Assembly (NCBI GenBank): GCA_907165275.2 | Contig: OU015659.1 | Coordinates: forward strand, 11,202,501-11,266,500 | From: Zygaena filipendulae | Lineage: Eukaryota; Arthropoda; Insecta; Lepidoptera; Zygaenidae | Direction: 5' to 3' | Length of the DNA stretch: 64,000 bases | In this document: in pieces, positions 10,183-20,604 of the stretch | Position numbering within the stretch: the first letter of the stretch is position 1 | Layout of the letters: each line of letters begins with the position of its first letter | Program-made: the position numbers and the translations under genes | Notes under the pieces: model-generated | What the model was told of the DNA's origin: nothing | Database searches by the model: none | What the model saw: the letters and a program-made list of their open reading frames with translations, nothing else

Positions 10183-10703
10183 TAATAGGGTATTTTGCAC
10201 CATGTCAGAAAAAGTATTAAAATGCATGTAAAAAAGTTAACGAGAAACGCTCGTTTATGAAATTCAATAATGATTTTCAATTCAGTTTATGAAATCTTCT
10301 TTTTAAATCTGTTTTTCTAATGTCTAAAACGCCATTCACCATGTTGGTGACGTCACTCCGTTAGTAACCAATCTAGAGTGTGTTCCGAAATGCACTGCGA
10401 GTATTGTAAGGTATAATGTCAAACACGTTCGTTGATAAACAATTAGTTAAGCTATACTAACTGAACAGTGTATATCAGAACACACTATCTCTTTCGCAGT
10501 CGTATTGTTTATGAACCGAGTGACGTCAGGAGCTGAAAGCATGGTGGCTTGCGTTTCCGCGCGTAAATTCAAAATCATAATAAAAATAATTTTTAAGGAA
10601 TTTTTCGGTTTTACAAAATCGAAATAAAAATTATTCAGTTATTCATTACAATCTCAGGATTTATTTAAAAGACTTTTCAAAAAAAACGTTTGATACCCTA
10701 TTA
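10183..10703. mobile_element. MITE with 11 bp perfect TIRs and two TGACGTCA-type sites
   Basis: TAATAGGGTAT (10183-10193) is exactly inverted as ATACCCTATTA (10693-10703). Inside are TTGGTGACGTCACTCC and CGAGTGACGTCAGG, with an internal inverted pair around TAACTGAACAGTG. No coding frame. Confidence 0.6.
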
Positions 10704-10710
10704 TGTAATT

Positions 10711-10884
10711 CAGGCGCGGTCGCAGGCTGAAAATTTGGGGGAGTCACTAATAATATAATATGTCAAGTAAATTAGACTATATTGCACAATACACAATTTT
10801 ATTGCACACATTACGAAAAAAAAATGGATTTTAGGGGGGGGGGGGATCATGTCCCCCGTGACCCCCCCCTTCGGACCGCGCCTG
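10711..10884. mobile_element. hAT-type MITE with 8 bp target duplication
   Basis: Termini CAGGCGCGGTC and its inversion GACCGCGCCTG (one-base indel inside). It is flanked on both sides by ATGTAATT (10703-10710, 10885-10892), an exact 8 bp duplication as hAT transposases make. It contains a 12-13 base G run followed by two C runs that can fold on it. It sits one base from the end of the 10183-10703 element. Confidence 0.85.
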
Positions 10885-10892
10885 ATGTAATT

Positions 10893-13368
10893 AACTTCAT
10901 AGAGATAAAATCTTTAGTTTTATTTATTTACTTCAAAAAATTTGATACAATAAACAAATTTAAGACGATTATATCATAATAATGACAATAAAGAATCTTA
11001 GATATTTGATTTCTACATTTATCTCCGAATAGCTCTCCCGGATTAGTCAAAGCATATTGTGAACACACCTGATATCTGAGGATCTAGGTCGACCGCGGAA
11101 TGCAGGGACAGATCTGTCTAGATTCTAAATGCACTAGGTATTAGGTACGTGAGGTCGGAAAATGGGAATATTAGTTATTTGTAACCACGCTTTTATTAGC
11201 TTTATCTGTGGGAACGTATGTACCAATGGAATATATCAAACTTTCGAACGTCTCATTGTATCTACCTACCTAGATTTTTGATCGACCGATACTTTGATCG
11301 ATCTGATTAATGGGTACTTGCATGAAATTTTTTTCCAGCCAAATTTAAAGATATATGGCCTACTTAACAAAGGAAGAAAAAGAAAAAAATATATGCATAA
11401 CTTAAATGAAATGAAATGGCGTTTCAAAGTTCCTACTTTTGCGACTTTACTGCCAAAACGCGGAATCACAGATAATATAATACTATACTGCGGAATGATG
11501 TCACTAGTTCAAAATTACGCCTTATTAATCTGTGATAGAGATATCACTTTCATATTGACAGGGTCATGTGACACTGACAGACAGATAACTTCAATTTCTA
11601 AAAGCGAAATTAAAATTGAACTGTGTCGAGTTACTTCTAAAAGTTCCAGTAAAAAATCGAAATGCATCTTACTGATGCATTTTAAAGAAAAGAACCTTCA
11701 ATAAAAGGAAAATATGTGTTGACTGTATGCACTTAGTTTCCTTTACCTTCCCTGAAAAAGGGCTCAAGGGCTCAACCGATCACCACGAAAAAAAAATTAA
11801 AAATAAATTATCGCCAGTCGCTTACGACTTATTCTCTCGTCCACTTACATAGTAAAGTTGGAAATAGCCTCAATTCGCGAATGAGTGATAGTTTCCGCGT
11901 TGTGATCTCTTATGTGGATGACTGTACCGGTTTTACATAATTATGTACAATAATAATATAATATTATATTATAGTTGTTGTTATTATGTAGGCACGATAA
12001 TAATAGTTGATCGCTTAATAACTGAGTACAGTACTAGAATAATGCCGTCGTCTTTCTAAGCTAAATATAACTTTAAACTTTCGAAATTGTAAGCTATCAT
12101 AGGAAGACTTATCTCGATTTCTTGTTGTTGTTTTTTGTGAAAGATGAAAATAAATGTAAAAGATATTTCCTGTTATGGCGACTTAAAAAATACATATATC
12201 CTTTCGGAATATAATGGTGTTTCTGAACGAATACGAAAGTTTGAGTATAAATTATTAAAATAAACAAACTAACATGCTTTTGCTATAATATATTTTATGT
12301 AGGTTTGTAATATAGGTACGTACAGGTGCTTAATCTTTTTGGATTCGGATCTCACTGTCTCCAATTCTTCATTCTAACTCCCGTAGCGACTAAATCCAAG
12401 AGAAACTTATATAAAATCAAAAAGTTTTTTGTTGTACCTACTCGCTGTCTATTGTACCTATTAAGAATCTGATTTGTTACACTTTTTCTTCTTGACACCA
12501 TTCCTCAACTTTTTTTCTGCACCAAGCGTTACCTTCACGCTGTGTACCATTTGGGATAAAAATGAACGAGTGCTCACTTGCGTATTTATTATAAATTGAA
12601 AAACCAAAGTGGAGTTCTTTTTTTTAATATTTTAAGATTTATGTCAGCACTTTGGTCCAGTGGTAAATGAAATATTGGGGTAAAAAATTCAATATTCGAC
12701 GAATGTGTGTGGGTGTTTAGTAGGTATAATAATAATATATACAAATACGACAAATCTCTGCTTAATTAGAGATTAAGTGGCGCTATGTGAAAATGACATA
12801 GAAAATACAATAGGTAGATATAATATTAACTCTTTCATACTTAAAAAAAAATTATTACTTACATCAAAATGAATGAAATACTTAGTCGTTGTTTTTTCAT
12901 ATTTTATAAACTGAAGCTTCTTTTGGTACGGTGCTACGGTTGCCTTACTCGTAAAATACCTACGCACCATGGATTAAGCAGTTCTGGTTGAGTACCTACA
13001 CGAGTGGCTAATCACAGCTGGGCACAGATAATATAACACTGGAGCTTGGGTGTCATGTCGCGTTTCGAATTACAGTTTCTCTAAGATTTATTTGCTGTTT
13101 TTTCCAAGTTTCACTTCTTACGTTTTCTTTGGAACCGTTTTATCAGACATTTGTCCACAATTTCGCCTGATGGTAAACGATGATATGGACTAACTCTTGA
13201 GAGGTCCAAATTGTGGCTCGGGGGAAACAGACTCCGGCAGGTCATTCCAATACCTACCGGTATCTACCCTTAATGAAAGACGAAGCTAATCGTTTCGTAA
13301 GACTGCGGACAGATGGGATATTTTGTGTAGGCATAGGGAATATGTTTAAGTATTCTTTTTTATAATAA
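10893..13368. other. intergenic, nothing recognised
   Basis: The longest plus-strand frame (11294-11704) has no recognisable domain, strongly AT-driven codons and no splice or promoter context, so I do not call it a gene. Around 12640 a TGGTCCAGTGGTAA string resembles a tRNA A box but has no B box. Confidence 0.4.
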
Positions 13369-13660
13369 GGATGTTGACTACTATTGAATATCAAAATTCT
13401 AATTAGTCCGTCAGTTAGAAAATAAAAAAACAATAGACACGTATTTTTTGCTTTTTCAAATAAATTAAAATATACAGAGATAAAGCGCATTAAAGTTTAG
13501 GATGAGGAGGTCGTGACGTCACTAACCGCAAAACCGCCATACAAACTGTCAGAATAGTGACGTCACGCGAAATTCCAACTCAATATATCGCCGTTATTTT
13601 TTGATTACGTAAAAAAAGAAAAAATATGTGTCCAATATTTTTTAATAATCACAAAGTGAC
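13369..13660 (+). mobile_element. CRE-bearing MITE family, copy 2
   Basis: GGATGTTGACTACTATTG left end, AATTAGTCCGTCAGTTAG, TCGTGACGTCACTAACC and TAGTGACGTCACGCGAAA. The right end is degraded after CCAATATTTTTTAATAATC. Confidence 0.65.
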
Positions 13661-14372
13661 AATTCTACGCTGCCCTACGGAAAATCAAAGTAATTGCAGC
13701 GGAATAAATTTTACAGAAAAAGCAAGAAACGGGAAATCGCTTTATAAAACAAACCTTCCATAGCTGAACGATTTTTTTTTATTTTAATTTCTCTAAGACT
13801 AAAGCCTTTTTTATGGTTGTGAGTTGGTAGCAAGATCCGTTATGCGCGAAAAGAGGCAAAAAATCAAAACTCATTTCGAAAAAAAAGTCAGTTGCTTTGT
13901 TTTTTCGTAGAGCAGCCGAATTATTTTGAACATGAAACTCGTGGTTTATTCCATCTAGTCCGATCAGTAGTCCGATGGTCGAACTGCTAAAAATTGCCAT
14001 TTTGCTATCTACTCTTTAAAAACAAATCTACATGCAAATTACGATCTTTTTTTGGAAGCTAATCAAAAACTAATTTTGTGCGTTTCTTATCATTCAAGAT
14101 AATGATAGAAATCAACAATCAACATGTTCATTATAATATACCTATTTACATAATTATGTTAATTAATTCGACTCTTTTGACTGGATGTTTTGCTGAACAA
14201 ATTACTTCTTCGCCGTTTTTAGGTCGACGTTGTTTTATTATTGAAATACATTAAGTTAATATACCTATACATATAAATTTGTATGTTTTGTTGTTAGATG
14301 AGTTTTTGTGTACGTGTGTGTGTGTGTGTTAATTTTGAGATTCACTCAAGACTTCTATTACCTATACGTGGG
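13661..14372. other. AT-rich interval, nothing recognised
   Basis: Contains a (GT)n run near 14315. No gene or family repeat was identified. Confidence 0.4.
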
Positions 14373-14556
14373 ACTAACTGTCCCCCGCGGTTTCACCCGC
14401 GGTAGACAGTATTTCGGAGTTCCCGCGGCAATTCAAGGATAGATGTAAACCTTCCTCATGAATCACTATATCCATTGGTGAAAATTGCATGAAAATCCGT
14501 TGCGTAGTTCTAAAGATCTAATTCTAAACATAGATAGGGACATACAGACGGCGAGC
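14373..14556 (-). mobile_element. Helitron-like element, subfamily of 498-662
   Basis: CCCCGCGGTTTCACCCGCGG hairpin near the 3' terminus (CTAG decayed to CTAA on the plus strand). The 5' half TGCATGAAAATCCGTTGCGT is shared with 498-662. Confidence 0.6.
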
Positions 14557-14802
14557 GACATGGTTTTGTACCATGTAGTGATATAATTTATTCTGATAGG
14601 TACGCAAAATTAAATTCGAATCTATGCAGTAATTATTGCGTGATATAAAAAAAAAAATGTTTGCATAATTTTATTTCAAACAAAATTATGAAAACAATGT
14701 AATCGCAATGCTTTTTCCGATTTTTTTTGGAACCATTTCCTAATGCAAAACGGGAATAAGGCAAAACCGGCGTATAACATGACAAATTATAAAAGGTATA
14801 TA

Positions 14803-14970
14803 TCTATACTAATATGATAAAGTGGAAAGATTTTTTGTTTGTTTGTTACGATGTAACTGAAAAACTATTGGACCGATTTTACAAATTATTTCACCATTAG
14901 AAAGCTACATTATCCCTAAGTAGCCTAGAACTCCGAAATTAACATGGGTGAAACCGCGGGGAACAGCTAG
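14803..14970 (+). mobile_element. Helitron-like element
   Basis: A|TCTATACTAATATGATAAAG start; GGGTGAAACCGCGGGG, then CAGCTAG, with CTAG at 14967-14970. Confidence 0.7.
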
Positions 14971-15204
14971 TCACTAAAAACAAAAGAAGTCATAATATTA
15001 ATAAAAAAAAATATCTAGGTGCCAGTTATATATTTCCATTCCAAAAATGAATCAATGGTGCTCTAAATTCATGTTCTGTGACATTTTTTAAATTTGCATT
15101 TCGAATCGTGTTCTATACGAATTCTTAACGGTTGTTAACATATCTTGATAGATATGAACTTGGCCGAACCAGTCAGCCATGATGCAGTTAGCATTTTATT
15201 TGAT

Positions 15205-15412
15205 AGAGTTCCCCGCGGTATCACTCGCGTTAATTTCGGAGTTCCTGCGGGAATTCCGGATAAAAATATGGCCTATGCTACTCAGAGATAATGTAGCTTT
15301 CTTATGGTAAAAGAATTTTAGAAATCGGTCCAGTAGTTTTTGAGTTAAGTAAATCGTAACAAACAAACCAAAAAATAAAATCTTTCCTCTTTATAATATT
15401 AATATAGTAGTG
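15205..15412 (-). mobile_element. Helitron-like element
   Basis: CCCCGCGGTATCACTCGCG at the 3' side, TTTATAATATTAATATAGT at the 5' side. Together with the next entry it forms a convergent pair. Confidence 0.6.
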
Positions 15413-15439
15413 TATACATGGTATACCTAATTATAATAA

Positions 15440-15735
15440 TAATCTTTATAAATAAAAATGAATGTTTGTAAGTGTTTCTAAACCATTGGTCCGATTGTGA
15501 TGAAGTTTTGGCGGTTGTTGTGCCTGGGTCCGCAAAGGTTCCTGACTTATAAATAGATCCTGCGGAAATTCCGAAACTCCCGCGGGTTAATCTCGGAAGC
15601 AGCTGGACCAATTTTGACGAGATTTTAACTTTTTTGCAATTAGCTGATATTATAAGGAGTAAATTAGGCTACTTTGGAGTTCCTGCGGGAATTCCGAAAC
15701 TCACGCGGGTGAAACCGCGGGACACAGTTATCAGT
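15440..15735 (+). mobile_element. Helitron-like composite of two partial copies
   Basis: Two successive family ends: GAAACTCCCGCGGG near 15580 and GAAACTCACGCGGGTGAAAC near 15700. The stretch TTAGCTGATATTATAAGGAG between them marks the start of the second. Confidence 0.5.
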
Positions 15736-15951
15736 ATATAATATAATGCGACTGTCAGTCAACAATCATAGCAAAAAGTGTATTTCTGTACTCGAACAAA
15801 CAGTTACACAAACAAGTTTTATTTTCAGGTGACGTTCACGTAGTATATTTGTTTAACGTACTGTTTTAAGTCAAGAATAAGTACGATAAGATACAATTAT
15901 AAGAACAATATTTGGACGAGCTGTCACCTTAAATGTGTAACCGTTGAAAAC

Positions 15952-16290
15952 AATGGGCATGTTGACTAATTTTTATTTTTTAGTCCGTCTTGTAGATTAT
16001 TAAAAAATATTAGACACGTATTTTTTCTTTTTTTACGTAATCAAAAAATAACGGCGATATGTTGAGTTGAAATTTCGCGTGACGTCACTATTCTGACAGT
16101 TTGTATGGCGGTTGGCGGTTGGCGGTGGCCAGTGACGTCACGACCTCCTCATCCTAAACTTTAATGCGCTTTATCTCTGTATATTTTAATTTATTTAAAA
16201 AAGCAAAAAATACGTGTCCATTGTTTTTTTATTTTCTAACTGACGGACTAATTAGAATTTTGATTTTCAATAGTAGTCAACATCCCTATT
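15952..16290 (-). mobile_element. CRE-bearing MITE family, complete copy 3
   Basis: 339 bp. The plus-strand ends are AATGGGCATGTTGACTA and TAGTCAACATCCCTATT, a 17 bp terminal inverted repeat with two mismatches. Subterminal TAGTCCGTC / GACGGACTA is also inverted. Both TGACGTCA sites are intact. Confidence 0.75.
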
Positions 16291-16315
16291 CCTTCTGTGA
16301 ATAATCAAAGCATAT

Positions 16316-16515
16316 TCTTACTAATATTATAAATGCGAAAGCGAATTTATTTGTTTGTTTGTTTGTTACGCTTTCACGCCTTAATGGGCTAACCGATCAT
16401 CATTAAATTGAGCATGCATGTTGTCAGAGGTACAGAGAAGGACATAGGGTACTTTTATCTCGGTATTCCCGAGGGAACTCCAAAATTGCCGTGGGTGAAC
16501 GCTAGGAACAGCTGG
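16316..16515 (+). mobile_element. Helitron-like element
   Basis: TCTTACTAATATTATAAATG start, (TTTG)n, GGTACAGAGAAGGACATAGG, and a 3' end GAACAGCTGG in place of CTAG. Confidence 0.65.
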
Positions 16516-16855
16516 TATAAATATAAAGTCTAATTTATTTATGTTTTAATTCATATTTTGTATTTCGATTTATGTACCAAGTGTACAGCCAAAATTGTTT
16601 AGTAAAACTTAGTAATAAACTACGCAGCCAGACAGACAGACATAACACACGTTACGACGGAGCAGTTGCGATGTTAGTTAGTACAGAGCAATAATAATCT
16701 AGTTTAATATTTGTGCACCAATCACGTCATTTCCTTCTTATGGACTTTCGAATATAAATGCATTCACCCAGTTTCAAGTAAAATAAATGTATTTCTCACA
16801 GAAATAAGGGTATTTCTTTTAGCATCGTTGTACGGTTTGAAATTGATTGTTGTTG

Positions 16856-17336
16856 CAGGGTGTCCCGTAAGTAGTACGATAAAATTAAGGAGAAGGTAGA
16901 TGGGAATGTGACAAAAAAATCATTTTAGTAAAAGTATTGCCGTTTTTTTATTTTATTTATTTATTTTATTTATTTATTTATTTATTCTATCTTTATTTTT
17001 TTCTGAAAATTTGCTCATGTAGTATGTTCTCTTTTACTGTGTGTGCAAACAATCAGATATATTTAAATGTTTTCTTCAGTGAATTACTCTTAGATACGTA
17101 GTCTACAATATTAATGCAGAATTTAGTTAAATGTATACAGTGAATTCTCGGAAACGGAAACACTTTTACTAAAGTGATTTTTTGTTATTTACGACATAGT
17201 TCACATTCCCATCTACCTTCTCCTTAAGTTTGTCGTACTACCTTTGTCAACATTTTTGTATTGTCGCAGTTGTATATTATGTGTTGGTTGACAAATAAAT
17301 TTATTTTCTTTCTTTCTTTACCTACGGGACACCCTG
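16856..17336. mobile_element. foldback MITE with CAGGGTGTCCCG termini and a nested insertion
   Basis: CAGGGTGTCCCGTA at the left is inverted as TACGGGACACCCTG at the right. The inner arms AAGGAGAAGGTAGATGGGAA and their inversion run for about 70 further bases. The right arm is split by the 17243-17318 insertion. Confidence 0.7.
17243..17318 (+). mobile_element. 76 bp retroposed fragment with (CTTT)n tail, nested
   Basis: Interrupts the right arm of the surrounding foldback element. It is flanked by TACC (17239-17242, 17319-17322), contains AAATAAATTTATTTT and ends in CTTTCTTTCTTT. Removing it restores the arm's symmetry, which supports it as a later insertion. Confidence 0.6.
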
Positions 17337-17636
17337 TATGATTTTTACTTTTTCCACCCGCCGCATAAATGACGAAACCGCCATCTTCGATTCCCATCCA
17401 AGACTCCAATTACAATTCGATAGTCACCATCTTTGGCGATTCCTTTTGATATGAACTGAACTGTAAACCAGCACTGGGTGTAGGTACCTGCACTTAGCTA
17501 AATAAAGCTGAGTTGGTGTACCTTTCGGCAGAGCATGCAAGATAAGTAGGGGTTTAGATTGGGCACTTATTTAATGTTTGTTTACTATTCTTGTATATTG
17601 TGCAGATATAAATGTTATTCTACTCTATTCTATATG

Positions 17637-17850
17637 AAAAAAATGCGTAAGTGTCGTGGAAAACTTGAATAGAGCGAAGTTTCTCCGCCTCGTAGTTTCC
17701 AAGGAAGCAAAAACTAATAAGCAACCAATAATAACAATCGTTCCAAAAACCATTAACCAATAAGCGCGCACCTATGACGCCGTGACGGAAAGTTTCTTTA
17801 ACGTATGAATTCCTAGCCCCCGTCCGTACCGTGCGATAAAGAACTTCATT
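17637..17850 (+). repeat. dispersed repeat, copy 2
   Basis: Longer relative of 110-210, with the same AAAAAAATGCG, AGTGTCGTGGAA, GACGCCGTGACGGAAA and GTGCGATAAAGAACTTC blocks in order. Confidence 0.5.
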
Positions 17851-18187
17851 CTAAAAACTAAGTTGTTTTTGTCGCGACTTGTTTACTTCTGCTGAACGTT
17901 AGAAGAGGTACCATGTTCGATTGGTTCTTTACCACTAGTACCATTACCTGGGAGAGAAGCGTGGGCAGTGAAGATGAGCGTTTGTTAAAACGGACCCTTC
18001 AAGGATCCGGTCTCGGGTTGCCAGGCGGCCGGGAAATCCGGCGTCGTCCCGGAATTACGTGTCCTGTCCCATGTCCAGGAATTACACTTAATAGTCCCGG
18101 ATTTCGAATAGTATGGGTAGGTATACCTACCTACCTACGTTGCGTACTGCGCTGTATGAGTTTTTAGTTTTTTATTCGTACCTACCA

Positions 18188-18492
18188 TCTATACTATAAT
18201 AAAAGAGTAGAATCCGCGATTCTTTACATTGAATATTTTTACCTAAAATTGAGAGGGGTGATAAAAGAAGAGTAACCAAGCACAAAAACAAAGTTTTTAA
18301 AATTCTTTTCTGTCTGTCTGTCTGTTCGCGGTAATCTCCGAATCTACTGAAAAGATTCTCATGCGGTTTTCACAGGTAGATTAAGCTTAGCCTGGAGCTA
18401 CATATAGGCTTTGTTTCATTGAAATCGGATTTCGGGAAAAAAGTTGTTGTATAAAAACCTTTCGCGCGGGTGAAACCGCGGGGCACAGCTAG
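18188..18492 (+). mobile_element. Helitron-like element, long variant
   Basis: 305 bp. A|TCTATACTATAATAAAAGAG start, (CTGT)n inside, GCGCGGGTGAAACCGCGGGG hairpin, CTAG at 18489-18492. About 100 bases longer than the standard copies because of extra 5' sequence. Confidence 0.7.
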
Positions 18493-18960
18493 TAATAGAA
18501 TATTTGCAAAATGTTACCGTTATAAAGCGATTTAAAAATTATCTATTTTCGTACCTATACCGAACACAATATAATCCCCGAATTTTCTCGGAAATGAAAT
18601 GCCTGTATCTATCTGGCACCTCTAACGGACGGACGAGGAACAAATCTTAAGGTTTTGCTAACCCTGCGTTATCCGGAAACCAGTGAGCTAATAAAATAAT
18701 TGTAAGCTGTTTTTATATACCTACCACAGTACCTACTGAAACATAAATCAAAAGAGTAAATCAGAACAGGTGGTAAAATTTAACATTTTCGCTTGTAATA
18801 AATCTTGAACAAGAAGTGTAGCTAAAATTGCCACCTCCTTAGTTAATTAAATTTCAGTGGTCTAATGACTCTATTCCTCTGGGAATTAATTGTACCGCAA
18901 CTGAGACATATTAGGTATTTGCTAAATGGTAAGTCAGAATAATCACTACGTAGTACATAC

Positions 18961-19326
18961 TGTAGCATTCTGCTACAATATCAACCTTTTTTATTATTAT
19001 TATTTTTTTGGGACGTCAGATGGAATTGAAAGAAGAGGGAAGTTTTTTTTGACAGAGAAAAGAAGGATTGGCGTTTGGGTGTGAATTTTAAAAGAGGATT
19101 TTTGGACTACGACCATGATTGAAGAAGTAGATAAAGGGATTTTTTATTACTAAGAAGACGACATCAATTAACAGTACCTGACTCCACGTGTGCTGTATGC
19201 CGTTCTACGCCTATTATAATTCCTTGACTTAAATGTTTACAAGCAAGAAAACGGAATTGCGAATTGAATTGAATTTGTTTACGGAATTGCGAACAGAGAC
19301 CTCAGCCTGAGACAACATTCGCTACA
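18961..19326 (+). repeat. 5' LTR
   Basis: 366 bp, TGTAGCATTCTG to ATTCGCTACA. Identical in length and, as far as I can read, in sequence to 24232-24597. The terminal inverted repeat is TGTAG/CTACA. Confidence 0.95.
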
Positions 19327-19330
19327 ATTT

Positions 19331-19348
19331 TGGCGCCCGAACAGAAGT
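19331..19348 (+). promoter_or_regulatory. primer-binding site
   Basis: TGGCGCCCGAACAG begins four bases after the LTR and has the TGG start complementary to a tRNA CCA end. The first 14 bases equal the tRNA-Lys type site known from retroviruses. The host tRNA itself is an inference. Confidence 0.75.
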
Positions 19349-19638
19349 TAAATTTGATTTTTATTATCTTTCCCGGAGGAGTAGTCGTCGTATCGACGAT
19401 TTTACCTTTCTATTTCTTGCTATTTATTGTTTGATGTTTTTTTAAATAGTGTTAATTATTTGTTTTCTTATTATTATTATTAATTGGTTTGTAAATCGTA
19501 GACTTAAGTTTTTTTTATATTATTGTTATCTCGGTATAATTGATTTGTGTATTTTCGGTAACCAGAGTAACTGACACGGGGAAATTTTGCATTTTTTTTT
19601 TCTCTTTTACGGTTATATTTACGTCTTTTTCGGTCACC

Positions 19639-20604
19639 ATGGAAGGAGATGGTCTTAATGTTTCTCCAAGGGATACTTCTAATGTCAGCCCAATCTTAAC
19701 GCAGGTGAATGTTGGAGTTCGGCGTCATATTGAAATGGACTCAGGACTCATTGAACAAACCGTCGATGAGGCCGGTCGAGATCAGCGAGCTTCACCATCG
19801 TCGCTTAAAGACGGTCATTTTGCGGTCTTCGAACCAGGTTATCCGAAGAAAGACGTTAGTTTGTTAAAATGGGGTCTGACATATAGTGGGGAAAGTTGTG
19901 TCAGGGATTTTTTTGTGAGTGTTGAGGAGAATATTTGTGCGCGCGGATTGACTTATCCTTATGTAGTTCGTCGTTTTCATGAGTTGCTGAATGGTACTGC
20001 CCTAAAATATTTCCGCTCGATCAGATGTGAGGATTTGACCTACTCTACTCTTAAGACCAAATTTCAAGCCACCTTTGGTATTGCGGATTTCGATTTTGTT
20101 ACTGAACGTGCGCTTAGGAACTTACGTCAATCACCTTCTCAGACTGTGCGCGATTTTGTCATTGACGTAAAAGACTTAAACTCAAAGCTTTCACGCCCCA
20201 TTATGGAGATAGAATTATTGGACATCGTTAAATATAATCTTCATTCCACTTACGCTCCATGTCTTGCCACGAATCTCATCAAAGATTTAGATTCCTTAAT
20301 TGATATTTGCCGTAATTATGACACCTTTTGTCGTAAAACTCGGCCTTCTACTTCCTTTTCTCAATCTGAAAATTTCGTCGCGCCCCTAGTTAGCGATACA
20401 AAGAATAATATTCCACCACAATATAAACAGTATTCGACGCCATCCCCCGACACGGTGTCTATTTGTGTAAAGTGTGGTCAAGCTGGTCATCATTTCAGGG
20501 AATGCCCTAATATAACTGGTCCTATTTGTTTTAAATGTAGGGCGCCTGGGGTAATCACTAAGTATTGTGTTAAATGTAATCCGCAGAACGTTCAAAAAAA
20601 CTAA
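19639..20604 (+). CDS. gag: retrotransposon Gag polyprotein
   Basis: 321 residues from the ATG at 19639, chosen because it has a CACCATGG context. An in-frame ATG at 19540 would add 33 hydrophobic residues unlike a Gag. Residues about 70-230 are the capsid-like retrotransposon gag domain (FVSVEENICARGL, LNGTALKYFRSI, TLKTKFQATFG). At about residue 276 there is one canonical CCHC zinc knuckle (CVKCGQAGHHFREC). A second, CFKCRAPGVITKYC, keeps its three cysteines but has valine where the histidine should be. Gag assembles the particle and packages element RNA. The frame ends at a TAA placed directly after the slippery heptamer, so most ribosomes release Gag and a minority continue into pol. Confidence 0.93.
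   Translation: MEGDGLNVSPRDTSNVSPILTQVNVGVRRHIEMDSGLIEQTVDEAGRDQRASPSSLKDGHFAVFEPGYPKKDVSLLKWGLTYSGESCVRDFFVSVEENICARGLTYPYVVRRFHELLNGTALKYFRSIRCEDLTYSTLKTKFQATFGIADFDFVTERALRNLRQSPSQTVRDFVIDVKDLNSKLSRPIMEIELLDIVKYNLHSTYAPCLATNLIKDLDSLIDICRNYDTFCRKTRPSTSFSQSENFVAPLVSDTKNNIPPQYKQYSTPSPDTVSICVKCGQAGHHFRECPNITGPICFKCRAPGVITKYCVKCNPQNVQKN
20595..20601 (+). promoter_or_regulatory. -1 ribosomal frameshift heptamer
   Basis: A AAA AAC in the gag frame, of the X XXY YYZ form, with the gag TAA as the very next codon (20602-20604). Pol is in the -1 frame and open from 20580. A GC-rich segment follows (GCAGCCGGCGCC), which could pair with downstream GTCGGTGCG as a stimulatory stem; that pairing is not established. 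Confidence 0.85.

Noticed and set aside
11294..11704. 136-codon plus-strand frame
   Set aside because: No recognisable domain, AT-driven codons, no flanking splice or promoter signals; long enough to occur by chance.
12640..12700. tRNA gene or SINE head near 12.65 kb
   Set aside because: An A-box-like string is present but there is no B box or cloverleaf.
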